Shown one piece after another: positions 36,622-44,768 of a DNA stretch of 50,852 nucleotides (the stretch's first letter is position 1; each line of letters starts with the position of its first letter). The stretch is from JADJLQ01 sp034439915. GTDB taxonomy: Bacteria; Bacteroidota; Bacteroidia; Chitinophagales; Saprospiraceae. Position numbers and translations under genes: made by a program. The notes beneath the pieces are model-generated. The model saw nothing but the letters and a program-made list of their open reading frames with translations, made no database searches and was not told where the DNA came from. The stretch lies in contig JAWXBI010000255.1 of NCBI GenBank assembly GCA_034439915.1, positions 1 to 50,852 of the forward strand, written 5' to 3'.

Positions 36622-36969
36622 TTATAAATGGAGCCTGGACTTTTTTTGTAAAAGTTCTTCTTTAGTTTCTACCCGGTCCGTATCCGATATACAACAATCT
36701 ACCGGGCAAACTGCAGCGCACTGAGGTTCATCATGAAAACCAACGCATTCGGTACATTTATCCGGGACTATAAAATAATAATCTGCTTCTACCGGCTTAT
36801 TTTTTTGTGCCGCATCGACGACGATGCCATCTTCCAGCGTGTAGGCACCCACTACGGTATTGCCATCATTTATAGTCCAGTCCACACCGCCCTCATAAAT
36901 CGCATTGTTGGGGCATTCCGGCTCACAAGCCCCGCAGTTTATACACTCATTGGTAATTCGTATTGCCAT
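36622..36969 (-). CDS. 2[4Fe-4S] ferredoxin (Alvin type)
   Basis: A 115-aa ferredoxin. Cluster I ligands are in CINCGACEPECP (CxxCxxCxxxCP) near residues 10-21; cluster II has the expanded spacing CTECVGFHDEPQCAAVCP (CxxC, eight residues, CxxxCP) near 73-90, as in Allochromatium-type ferredoxins. Low-potential electron carrier in the cytoplasm; redox partners cannot be identified here. The length, with a ~40-residue insert between clusters (YEGGVDWTINDG ... ), is usual for Bacteroidota. A promoter candidate lies 45-75 bases upstream. An AATGGA/TCCATT mini-hairpin (36602-36619) just past its stop is too weak to call a terminator. Confidence 0.93.
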   Translation of the reverse strand: MAIRITNECINCGACEPECPNNAIYEGGVDWTINDGNTVVGAYTLEDGIVVDAAQKNKPVEADYYFIVPDKCTECVGFHDEPQCAAVCPVDCCISDTDRVETKEELLQKKSRLHL

Positions 36970-37013
36970 AATATTTCAAGTTCTTAAACAAGGTCTGTTG
37001 CCGTTTAGTTCAG

Positions 37014-37044
37014 CAAAGATAAGGGTAATGTTGCAACGCCCGAA
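37014..37044 (-). promoter_or_regulatory. Probable promoter of the ferredoxin gene
   Basis: On the minus strand TTCG (37041-37044, one mismatch to TTTG), 19 bases, TATCTTTG (37014-37021, full match to TAnnTTTG), 45 bases upstream of the ferredoxin start. Confidence 0.5.
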
Positions 37045-37066
37045 TGAAGCCAATCCTTAAACCCCG

Positions 37067-37098
37067 ATCAATCGTGGTGTGACTCAGAAACGATTGAT
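37067..37098. repeat. Inverted repeat between ferredoxin and TetR genes
   Basis: ATCAATCGT (37067-37075) and ACGATTGAT (37090-37098) form a perfect 9-base inverted repeat with a 14-base spacer. The 306-base gap between the divergent ferredoxin and TetR genes otherwise holds the ferredoxin promoter and no convincing gene. The repeat could be an operator or a stem-loop; no T run accompanies it. Confidence 0.4.
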
Positions 37099-37275
37099 TT
37101 ATAACAGGATAGAGTATATATGGGAAACCAGGAAATAATAAAATTTCAAAATAATGGGACGCTGGATATATGGATTTCCATGATGATTAAAACGCGGTGT
37201 GAATGGCTGGTCATCCTGGTTTCGGAATAAAAGAATTTAGGTGATATTCGGTGGAATTGCCAAATTTGCAGAGCT

Positions 37276-37935
37276 ATGGGAAAAAGAGAGATCAAGGAAG
37301 TTATGATCCTGAATGCCGCTGAAAAAGTCTTTGAAGCGGTCGGTTTTGCCAATACCAAAATGGAGGATGTCGCCAGTGCTACCGGTATGAGTAAGGGCAG
37401 CATTTATTTTTATTTTCAAAGTAAAGAAAACCTTTACATGGCGATCACCTACCGGGGTATGCAAAAGCTCAATGATTTGATGTATGGTTGCCTGTCCACT
37501 TTTAAGGAACAAAGCGGATCGCTTGCGGTTATTGGTTTATTGGAGACTTATATTGATTTTGCGGAAGATTTTCCATTATACATAGAGGCTTTATTGGATT
37601 ATATGGCCGTCAACCGATCTACAGCTTCAGGCCAGGACAAAGCCAAATTGACCGAAGCCATGAAGGAAAGTATCTATTATCAAAAAATCCAGGATATCCA
37701 GAATATTCCGATCACCCTCGCCATTAAGGAAATTGAAAGAGGGTGGGGTGATGGCAGCGTCAAAAACAAAAACAAACCGGAATTATTATTTATTACGGCC
37801 TGGGCAACCATCGTCGGATACCTCAAACTCACCACCGCATCGGGCAAACACCGCTCTACCTTGCATAAAATCAATAAACAAGAGTGGAAAAAATACGTAC
37901 TGCGGTTTATGAAAGATCAGCTGGAAATAGCCTGA
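37276..37935 (+). CDS. TetR/AcrR family transcriptional regulator
   Basis: A 219-aa regulator with an N-terminal TetR helix-turn-helix (about residues 8-55: ILNAAEKVFEAVGFANTKMEDVASATGMSKGSIYFYFQSKENLY) and a helical ligand-binding C-terminal domain. TetR proteins near acyl-CoA dehydrogenases often sense fatty acyl-CoA, and the neighbour here is a long-chain type acyl-CoA dehydrogenase operon (convergent, 73 bases to the small ORF). The paired operator-like motifs at 40003-40020 and 40102-40119 are candidate targets, but no copy of that motif is visible upstream of this gene itself. Confidence 0.9.
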   Translation: MGKREIKEVMILNAAEKVFEAVGFANTKMEDVASATGMSKGSIYFYFQSKENLYMAITYRGMQKLNDLMYGCLSTFKEQSGSLAVIGLLETYIDFAEDFPLYIEALLDYMAVNRSTASGQDKAKLTEAMKESIYYQKIQDIQNIPITLAIKEIERGWGDGSVKNKNKPELLFITAWATIVGYLKLTTASGKHRSTLHKINKQEWKKYVLRFMKDQLEIA

Positions 37936-38008
37936 ATTATTTCTGACTAATGGCTAATTATAAAATCACAGCGTTCAGTGGGTAATGATCAGTATAGGGT
38001 TAAAAAAA

Positions 38009-38140
38009 TCAATCGATCAGGATAAAGTCATCTACTTCGACCGCTTCAAAATCGTTTTCTTTCTCCGCCACCCATAGCATCAACCAGTGATCAGCTTCGG
38101 GTTCCAATACAGCTTCCAGATTATTATTGGTGTCATTCAT
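38009..38140 (-). CDS. Small acidic 43-aa protein, downstream of acyl-CoA dehydrogenase
   Basis: An ATG-started frame of 43 codons lying 12 bases after the stop of the acyl-CoA dehydrogenase gene, same strand. The product begins MNDTNNNLEAVLEP, has a central hydrophobic/aromatic patch (DHWLMLWVAEK) and ends VEVDDFILID. It has 13 Asp/Glu and one Lys (net about -12), no signal peptide and no Cys. The tight spacing and sensible composition argue for a real gene; a conserved-family match is not known to me. It could bind or modulate the dehydrogenase, or act as a small adaptor; that is speculation. Confidence 0.55.
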   Translation of the reverse strand: MNDTNNNLEAVLEPEADHWLMLWVAEKENDFEAVEVDDFILID

Positions 38141-38152
38141 AGTTGTAATAGA

Positions 38153-39982
38153 TTAAATGAGTAAAAAAGGGTATTTATTTTCTTGTAATATCGTTTTGGC
38201 AATGGTCCTTCTTTTATCCCTGACATTGACCAGAGGGTATTTAGTAAATCGTTTAACGCCCATGGCCAGGGTCTTCAGAAGGTCTCCTTCGCAAAAACTA
38301 GCCAGGGCATCCAATGCATTTTTGTTCATGCGGCTGTTGACATCATGGTAGAACACCTTGAGTACGGCTTCCAGTACCGGCAATTGTTCCGGTTTAATGC
38401 CCATCGCTTCATGTTTTTGAATCCGGAGTAAAAGGGATTCAGCATTTAATATATCGATCAGCATATCCGCACAATTGGTGATAATTTCCTGTTCCTCCTG
38501 CAGTTGCAACTTGCCATCCATCTGCATTTTAACAGCGGCACCGGCAACGAGGAGCGCAAGTTTTTTAAAATCACGGATAGCGGCAACTTCATCGGCAAAC
38601 CTTCCGATTTCCCGTTCCATACTGGGCATGGCAGACAGCTCTTTTTGGACAGCCCAGGCTGCATCAGTCAGGTTGATTTCACCTTTCATAGCCCGCTTAA
38701 GCAACATTTCCACGATTAACAATCGGTTAATTTCGTTAGTGCCTTCATAGATCCGGTTGATCCTGCTATCCCGGTAAGCGCGTGCCACCATATTTTCTTC
38801 AGAAAAACCAATACCTCCATGAATCTGAACGGCTTCATCGACCGTATAATCCAGGACTTCGGATGCATTGACTTTCAGGATAGAACATTCAATGGCATAT
38901 TCTTCGGCTGCCTTTAATTTTGCGGCTTCCGGAGATAATCCGTCTGCTATCAATTGATTGGCCTTTTCCTGTAATAGGTTACTGCAACGATAAAGGGTAC
39001 TTTCAGCGACATAGGTCCGTATCAATTGTTCGGCCAGTTTATATTGAATTGCTCCAAAACTGCCTATGGTTTTACCAAATTGAATTCTTTCATTAGCATA
39101 TTTGACGCTTATGGAAATAAGGGCTTTAGATCCACCGATACAAAAGGCAGCTAATTTGAACCGTCCGATATTAAGTGCGTTGAAAGCGATTTTATGGCCC
39201 TTGCCGATTTCACCCAGCAGGGCATCCCGGTCTACCCGGACATTTTCAAAATAAACCTGCCGGGTCGAAGAACCCTTGATACCCATTTTTTTTTCTTCCT
39301 CGCCTAAGGTAAGTCCGGGCTGACCAGCTTCAACCAGAAAGCATGAAAAGCCACCCTTGCTATTTGGCCATTCAGAACCGGTGACCTGAGCAAAAACAAT
39401 AAACAAATCGGCCCAACCCGCATTGGAAATCCACATTTTTTGTCCATTCAACAAAAACGACTTGCCATCTTCGGTAAGGGCTGCCTGAGTTTTAGCTGCC
39501 AGGGCATCTGATCCGGAACCGGGTTCAGTAAGGCAATAACTCGCTATGGTTTCTCCGGTAATTAGGCCAGGTAAAAACTTTTGTTTCTGAGTATCGGTCC
39601 CAAAATACAGAATGGGCAACATACCGATCCCGGTATGTGCGGCATAGGTGGTGGAAAAAGATCCCATGGGGCCGAGGATATCTGTCACTAAAGTATTGGT
39701 ATTGGTATCGAGATCAATTCCCCCATAGGCTTCCGGCATATGGATACCTAAAAATCCAAGGTCTCCGATGCGGACCATCAATTTTTCGGAAAGCCCTGGT
39801 TCCTGGTGCTCTATTCTTTCACTATTGGGGCGAATTTCATGCTCCAAAAAATCCTGGGCAGTGCGAGCAATCATCAAAGCTTCTTCCCCAAATTGTTCAG
39901 GGATAAAAGTGTGCTCGGGTAAAGACTCCTTTACTAAAAACTCACCTCCTTTTAATTGGGCTATTGAAGTTTCGGCTACCAT
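38153..39982 (-). CDS. Long-chain type acyl-CoA dehydrogenase
   Basis: A 609-aa acyl-CoA dehydrogenase, longer than the ~380-aa short-chain forms because of a C-terminal helical extension like that of VLCAD/ACAD9. FAD and substrate motifs: YCLTEPGSGSDALAAKT, GQKMWISNAGWADLFIVFAQ, YANERIQFGKTIGSFGAIQ, VDEAVQIHGGIGFSEE and RINRIYEGTNEINRLL, with the catalytic glutamate in YEGTNE. It introduces the trans-2 double bond into acyl-CoA in fatty acid beta-oxidation. A promoter candidate and an operator-like palindrome lie 28-59 bases upstream; a TetR gene lies beyond its 3' end. Confidence 0.93.
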   Translation of the reverse strand: MVAETSIAQLKGGEFLVKESLPEHTFIPEQFGEEALMIARTAQDFLEHEIRPNSERIEHQEPGLSEKLMVRIGDLGFLGIHMPEAYGGIDLDTNTNTLVTDILGPMGSFSTTYAAHTGIGMLPILYFGTDTQKQKFLPGLITGETIASYCLTEPGSGSDALAAKTQAALTEDGKSFLLNGQKMWISNAGWADLFIVFAQVTGSEWPNSKGGFSCFLVEAGQPGLTLGEEEKKMGIKGSSTRQVYFENVRVDRDALLGEIGKGHKIAFNALNIGRFKLAAFCIGGSKALISISVKYANERIQFGKTIGSFGAIQYKLAEQLIRTYVAESTLYRCSNLLQEKANQLIADGLSPEAAKLKAAEEYAIECSILKVNASEVLDYTVDEAVQIHGGIGFSEENMVARAYRDSRINRIYEGTNEINRLLIVEMLLKRAMKGEINLTDAAWAVQKELSAMPSMEREIGRFADEVAAIRDFKKLALLVAGAAVKMQMDGKLQLQEEQEIITNCADMLIDILNAESLLLRIQKHEAMGIKPEQLPVLEAVLKVFYHDVNSRMNKNALDALASFCEGDLLKTLAMGVKRFTKYPLVNVRDKRRTIAKTILQENKYPFLLI

Positions 39983-40002
39983 GATATTAGCTTTTTAAAT
40001 AA

Positions 40003-40020
40003 TTTGACTCAAAGTTAAAT
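40003..40020. promoter_or_regulatory. Operator-like site 1, overlapping the acyl-CoA dehydrogenase promoter
   Basis: TTTGACTCAAAGTTAAAT, an imperfect palindrome that matches the site at 40102-40119 in 14 of 18 positions and covers the -7 element (40010-40017) of the dehydrogenase promoter. A repressor bound here would block transcription. Confidence 0.5.
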
Positions 40021-40041
40021 ATAATTATACTTTAAATCAAG
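40010..40041 (-). promoter_or_regulatory. Probable promoter of the acyl-CoA dehydrogenase operon
   Basis: On the minus strand CTTG (40038-40041, one mismatch to TTTG), 20 bases, TAACTTTG (40010-40017, full match to TAnnTTTG), 28 bases upstream of the start codon. Confidence 0.5.
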
Positions 40042-40101
40042 AGGATTGACCTTAAATTAACATTATTCTTTAAGAATAAGGGACAGGAATAGAGCTTTAT
40101 A

Positions 40102-40119
40102 TTTGACTAAGGGTCAAAT
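40102..40119. promoter_or_regulatory. Operator-like site 2 in the divergent intergenic region
   Basis: TTTGACTAAGGGTCAAAT has perfect arms (TATTTGAC/GTCAAATA counting one flanking base each side) around a 5-base spacer. With small indels the symmetry extends to AGAGC...GCTCT at 40091-40128. It lies 82 bases after site 1 and 91 bases before the sortilin-like gene start. Confidence 0.5.
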
Positions 40120-40209
40120 AAAGGCTCTATTGTTCCCCTCCTTTCCTTTTTATTGCTGAAAAAGGGTTTTTCTCAAAGAATCATTAAATTGGGATCTAAA
40201 TTCTAGTTT

Positions 40210-43200
40210 ATGAAAAGATTGGCTTCCTTGTTTTTAACCTTGATCTGTTTTCAACTGGTCACCATTGCCCAGAAAAGGAAAATCATCAAGCCTGAGACAA
40301 ACCCAAAATCGCAGATCTCTTCGGAATCGACAGGCGCTCTGTTTGATGAAAAAATTTTTAAAGCGCTGAAATGGAGAAACATTGGTCCTTATCGGGGGGG
40401 GAGATCAACAGCTATCTGCGGTGTTGTAGATCAACTGTATACATTTTATATGGGCACCACCGGAGGAGGGTTATGGAAAACCACTGACGGTGGCAACAAA
40501 TGGAATAATATCTCCGATGGATTTTTTAAAACGGGTTCTGTCGGAGCCATAGATGTATCCTGGTCCGACCCTAATGTAGTGGTGGCTGGAATGGGTGAAT
40601 CCCCTGTCCGTGGCGTCATGACCAGTCATGGTGATGGAGTCTATAAGTCTACCGACGCCGGTACCACCTGGTCCCATCTTGGTCTTGAAAAGGTGAGGCA
40701 AATTTCAAGGGTTCGTATACATCCGGAAAACCCTGATTTAATTTATGTAGCAGCACAGGGCAGCCCTTACCAACCCACTGCCGACAGAGGGGTATTCCGG
40801 TCTAAAGACGGTGGTAAATCCTGGGAAAAGATATTATTTGTCGATGAAAACAGCGGGGTGAGCGACTTAAGTATCGATATGAAAAATCCAAGAGTATTGT
40901 ACGCCGCGTTTTGGGATTTACAAAGACAACCGTGGTATATCCGAAGCGGAGGGCCGGGAAGCAGCATTTGGAAATCAACCGACGGCGGGGATACCTGGAA
41001 AAAATTATCGAAAGGGTTACCTCAATCGATGATGGGTAAAATCGGGATTTCCGTATCCCTGGCCAATCCTCAGCGGGTATACGCCCTGATCGAATCCGAT
41101 GAAGGTGGGCTTTATCGGTCAGAAGATGGAGGAAATAATTTTACCCTCATCAATAGTGATAGGGTGTTGAGGGCCAGGGCCTGGTATTACATTCATATTT
41201 ATGCAGATCCCCAAAACGCAGACCGGGTGATTGTACTCAATGCCCCTTATCTGGAATCTACAGACGGAGGCCGGACGTTTAAAAATGTTGCAGTACCTCA
41301 TGGTGATAACCACGATCTTTGGATCAATCCAAAAAATAACCAGATCCTTGCCAATTCCAACGACGGAGGGGCTAATATCTCCTATAATGCCGGCCTCAAC
41401 TGGAGTGTGCAGACCAATCAGCCTACTGCCCAATTTTACAGGGTTAATGCCGACTTTCGTTTCCCGTATTGGGTTTACGGCGGGCAACAAGACAATACCG
41501 CGGTAGCTATTCAGAGCAGAACCTCAGGTCCTGGAATTTCGGGTAAGGATTTTATCAATATTTCTGGTTGTGAAAGTGCCTGGCCTGCATTTGATCCTAA
41601 CAATCCCAGATACATTTACGCCGGTTGTTATCAGGGTATCATTGAAGAGTTTGATTGGGAGACCCGGGAGGTAAAAGATGTAATGGCTTATCCCTTTCTC
41701 GGCCTGGGATCAAAACCTGGTGAAACAAAATACAGGTTCAATTGGAATGCGCCGATTGTGGTCAGCAAGTTTAACCCCAAAGTAATTTATCATGCGGGCA
41801 ATCAGGTATTAAAATCAGAAGACCGAGGAATCAGCTGGAATGAATGCAGCCCGGACCTGACTAGAAATGAAACGGATAAACAGGGCAAAGGTGGGGGACC
41901 AATTACCAATGAAGCGGCCGGTGGTGAAAATTATAATACCATTTCTTACCTGGCTGAATCCCCGCTGGACGCTCTGGTCCTTTGGGCGGGCTCTGATTGT
42001 GGCCTGGTGCACCTGACCAGGGATGGGGGAAAGGTCTGGAATAATGTAACACCGAAGGATTTAAAAGAAGGACTCATCAATTGTATTGAAATATCACCGC
42101 ATGATCCTGCTACCGTTTATATAGCTTACAGCCGCTATAAATTTAATGATTTTGAACCTTATATTTTCTTGAGCCATGATTATGGTAACACCTGGGTTCA
42201 AAAAAATAAAGGGATAGATTCTGAAGCCCATGTCAGGACGGTGCGCGAAGACCCGGAAAGGAAAGGTCTTTTATATGCGGGTACCGAAACCGGCATGTAT
42301 ATCTCCTTTGATGGCGGTATGGAATGGAAAAAATTTCAATTAAATCTTCCGGTGGTCCCAATCACCGACTTGAAAATCCATCAGGGTGATTTATTGGCTT
42401 CTACAGCAGGCAGGTCATTCTGGATTCTGGACGATTTAAAACCTCTTCAGGATTATAAGCCGGAAGTATTGAGTAAGAAACTGATGGTTTACCAACCTGA
42501 GACCACGTTCCGGTTCGGATCCGGAGGGGGTGCCGATAGTCCTAATTCAGATTTAGGTAAAAATCCGCCCACCGGTTTGGTAATCTACTATGCATTAAAC
42601 ATCGCCGACACCGCAGACCAGGTTAAGGTACAAGTTTCAGACATTGGAGGAAAAGTGATCAGGGAATTTTCTTCCTCCGAACGGCTACCAGCAAAACAAA
42701 CCAGTCGTGATTCCGGTATGAACAAGTTGATATGGGATTTCCGAACCGAGGCACAACAAATTCCCGAAGGCCTGATGGTCATGGGCGGCTCCTCGGGATA
42801 TCGGGTGGCCCCGGGTAAGTACAGTATTAAAGTAACCTACGGTAATGATTCGGAAATCAAAGCCGTGGAAATCAAAAATGATCCCCGGCAAAAAACGACA
42901 ATGGAACAATTTGCAGAACAACAAAATATACTGAGTGAATTAAAGACGTCGCTGGATGATATTTATGAACAGGTAAAACGAATGCGATATATTAAAGAAC
43001 AAATTACCAGCTATACGAAAAGAATGGATATCGATTCGAATGCTATCACTAAAAATTCCTCCAAGATCATCAAGGACTTGGATAGCCTGGAAGCTAAGAT
43101 GATTCAGGTGAGGACTAAAACCTTTCAGGATGTGATCAATTATGAAAATCAGCTGGATGCTAAAATAAAACACATTATCGACCTCGTGGACGAAGGAGTT

Positions 43201-43386
43201 CCTCCGGTCACCCAAGGCCAGAAAAACCGTGCCCGGGACCTGATTAACGAATGGGTAGATATAAAAAAAGGTATCCATCAGGTAGCCAATGAGGAGGTCA
43301 AACTGCTCAATGAGATGATCAGGAAAAGCAATGTACCCTTTATTTCTACGGAAAGGAATACGGGTAAACCGGCAAGTAAAAGTTAG
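40210..43386 (+). CDS. Sortilin/VPS10-type beta-propeller exported protein, copy 2
   Basis: A 1058-aa paralog of the protein at 24471-27656, colinear over its whole length: signal peptide (LFLTLICFQLVTIAQ), WRNIGPYRGGRS entry strand, BNR/Asp-box type repeats (STDAGTTWSHLG, SKDGGKSWEKI, STDGGDTWKKL, TRDGGKVWNNV, SHDYGNTWVQK), GLLYAGTETGMYISFDGG, a beta-sandwich region and C-terminal helices rich in Lys, Glu and Ile. No catalytic residues or sorting domain are visible. It lacks the serine/proline linker after the signal peptide seen in copy 1. Single-gene unit, with operator-like palindromes upstream and no clear -7 box on this strand. Confidence 0.83.
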   Translation: MKRLASLFLTLICFQLVTIAQKRKIIKPETNPKSQISSESTGALFDEKIFKALKWRNIGPYRGGRSTAICGVVDQLYTFYMGTTGGGLWKTTDGGNKWNNISDGFFKTGSVGAIDVSWSDPNVVVAGMGESPVRGVMTSHGDGVYKSTDAGTTWSHLGLEKVRQISRVRIHPENPDLIYVAAQGSPYQPTADRGVFRSKDGGKSWEKILFVDENSGVSDLSIDMKNPRVLYAAFWDLQRQPWYIRSGGPGSSIWKSTDGGDTWKKLSKGLPQSMMGKIGISVSLANPQRVYALIESDEGGLYRSEDGGNNFTLINSDRVLRARAWYYIHIYADPQNADRVIVLNAPYLESTDGGRTFKNVAVPHGDNHDLWINPKNNQILANSNDGGANISYNAGLNWSVQTNQPTAQFYRVNADFRFPYWVYGGQQDNTAVAIQSRTSGPGISGKDFINISGCESAWPAFDPNNPRYIYAGCYQGIIEEFDWETREVKDVMAYPFLGLGSKPGETKYRFNWNAPIVVSKFNPKVIYHAGNQVLKSEDRGISWNECSPDLTRNETDKQGKGGGPITNEAAGGENYNTISYLAESPLDALVLWAGSDCGLVHLTRDGGKVWNNVTPKDLKEGLINCIEISPHDPATVYIAYSRYKFNDFEPYIFLSHDYGNTWVQKNKGIDSEAHVRTVREDPERKGLLYAGTETGMYISFDGGMEWKKFQLNLPVVPITDLKIHQGDLLASTAGRSFWILDDLKPLQDYKPEVLSKKLMVYQPETTFRFGSGGGADSPNSDLGKNPPTGLVIYYALNIADTADQVKVQVSDIGGKVIREFSSSERLPAKQTSRDSGMNKLIWDFRTEAQQIPEGLMVMGGSSGYRVAPGKYSIKVTYGNDSEIKAVEIKNDPRQKTTMEQFAEQQNILSELKTSLDDIYEQVKRMRYIKEQITSYTKRMDIDSNAITKNSSKIIKDLDSLEAKMIQVRTKTFQDVINYENQLDAKIKHIIDLVDEGVPPVTQGQKNRARDLINEWVDIKKGIHQVANEEVKLLNEMIRKSNVPFISTERNTGKPASKS

Positions 43387-43456
43387 GATAAAACGGAAAG
43401 AAATATTCCGCAGCCTGTCTTATCGATTCACTACTTGGGAAATGGAACCATTAATG

Positions 43457-43897
43457 CTATCCTCCTTGTTTTGTGAGCCTTTCAAGGATTAAATCGGTAT
43501 TAAATTCTTGAGGAACGTTATATTTAATGATAATTTTTTTGATTTTAATCTTGGATTCCGAATTAATGTGAATAAAATATACCCCGGCTGGAGTGCCGGA
43601 TAAGTTATGGAGGGAGGTATGAAGTTCAGAGTTATAAATTCTTTCCCCCATCATATTAAACAGGTAGATGGATTGAACTTGCCCGTAATCACCTAACATC
43701 AATACGTTGAATATTCCATTCGCTGGGTCGGAATAAACCATTAAATCGTCTGACTCGGTATGGATGGGAAAAATATTTACTTTTTCGAAGTTAACCAAAG
43801 AAAGACTGTTACTGGTGTAAGGATAATTTGCGAGTTTGGTCTGCGCTATTGAAGACAGACTGACAATGGTGGAAAATAGCAGGATCAGGTGTTTCAT
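43457..43897 (-). CDS. Short secreted protein with T9SS type A-like C-terminal domain
   Basis: A 146-aa exported protein: signal peptide (LILLFSTIVSLSSIAQT), ~35 residues of unassigned sequence, then a type A sorting-like domain (VYSDPANGIFNVLML, IYLFNMMGERIYNSE, GTPAGVYFIHINSESKIKIKKIIIK). Such domains normally end at the KKIIIK-type strand, yet here about 20 further residues follow (YNVPQEFNTDLILERLTKQGG), which may block or alter T9SS recognition. With almost no passenger domain it could be a remnant of a larger cargo gene. It lies beside a degenerate region, which fits that view. Confidence 0.65.
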   Translation of the reverse strand: MKHLILLFSTIVSLSSIAQTKLANYPYTSNSLSLVNFEKVNIFPIHTESDDLMVYSDPANGIFNVLMLGDYGQVQSIYLFNMMGERIYNSELHTSLHNLSGTPAGVYFIHINSESKIKIKKIIIKYNVPQEFNTDLILERLTKQGG

Positions 43898-44010
43898 ATA
43901 ATTTTTGGTTTCTGTTTAGTGGGCGAAGGCTGTAGTTGCAAAATTGGGCTTTCAACTATGGGGATTGTTATACAATTACTTAAATATGTTACATTTTTCA
44001 CGCGTTATTA

Positions 44011-44362
44011 CTATTGCCTACACCGCCAACTGGTAAGCAGATATTTAATACGACTACCAATGGCCTCGAAATATACCTTTCTGGTCAATGGGTATTACTT
44101 GCGGTGACCAATCCGACAGGCAACAGGGTTGAGGTCTTTACCTTTTTAGACCTGCCAGTTCCAGTCGCTGGTGCCATTTCTTTGGATGCCACGAAAATGG
44201 GATATCTTCTCCGGAACAATAGATATTTCACCGAATTACCTCAACCTGAATGGCGCTGGGTTAACGGGCACTGACCCCGGTAAGGATGGTGTCATGTCCA
44301 CCGTTGCCGGTGGAGTGTTGCGGAGTACCGGAGTTTCGGTTTTTATAGAGAATCTTGTTCTA
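44011..44362 (+). pseudogene. Degenerate fragment of a tail-fibre/collagen-like Bacteroidota protein
   Basis: Two overlapping frames give one plausible protein if joined by a +1 shift near 44210-44225: first PTPPTGKQIFNTTTNGLEIY, SGQWVLLAVTNPTGNRVEVF, then IDISPNYLNLNGAGLTGTDP, MSTVAGGVLRSTGVSVFIEN. The 'P..GKQIFNTTTNGLE..L.G.WV' pattern resembles repeated units of Bacteroidota surface or tail-fibre-like proteins. No proper start or signal peptide is present. Most likely a gene remnant. Identification of the parent family is tentative. Confidence 0.4.
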
Positions 44363-44510
44363 TAATTTATTTTCACGTTGTTCCGTAATGGAAATTAGAA
44401 TACCCACAGCCTGGGGTTGGCAAATCAGTGGTTTTAAACTTCTTAATGCGCTCCAAACAAGGTAAAGAATTCTGAGTAATCAAGTGAATAGATCAGAAAG
44501 AGGGGTGTAA

Positions 44511-44671
44511 GACAAATTGCAGGTTTAAAGAATTTGAATAAAACGAGACCTGGAAGCCCGCCTGGCCATGTCGGACAGGGTTTTTAGTTAGTTTAATGAG
44601 GTTTCAAACCCTGTCCACCGACAGTCGGGCTTCCAGGTATTGTAAAAAAATCCAAAAACCTGCAATTTGTC
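44511..44671. repeat. 161-bp palindromic element (MITE/REP-like)
   Basis: Nested inverted repeats: a perfect 16-base outer pair (GACAAATTGCAGGTTT at 44511-44526 with its complement at 44656-44671), a perfect 13-base middle pair (ACCTGGAAGCCCG at 44548-44560 with 44626-44638) and a perfect 11-base inner pair (GGACAGGGTTT at 44573-44583 with 44606-44616). Weak symmetry (GTGTA) continues outside. It has no coding capacity and lies in the 403-base gene-free stretch before the ArsR-type gene, the rest of which shows nothing else. It could fold into a long cruciform or RNA hairpin. Confidence 0.75.
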
Positions 44672-44768
44672 ATATACACTAGAAAGAGAAACCTGCAGCT
44701 ATTGTTTCAAGTTTCGCGACTTATTACTAATCTGCCAATAAGAAATTCAAATATTAGTTTTTATCCTT

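Noticed and set aside
40091..40128. AGAGC...GCTCT stem at the divergent promoter region as a terminator
   Set aside because: It lies between two divergent genes, so there is no transcript end to serve; an operator is the simpler reading.
43394..43410. CGGAA/TTCCG mini-hairpin after sortilin-like copy 2 as a terminator
   Set aside because: Five-base stem with 7-base loop and no T run.
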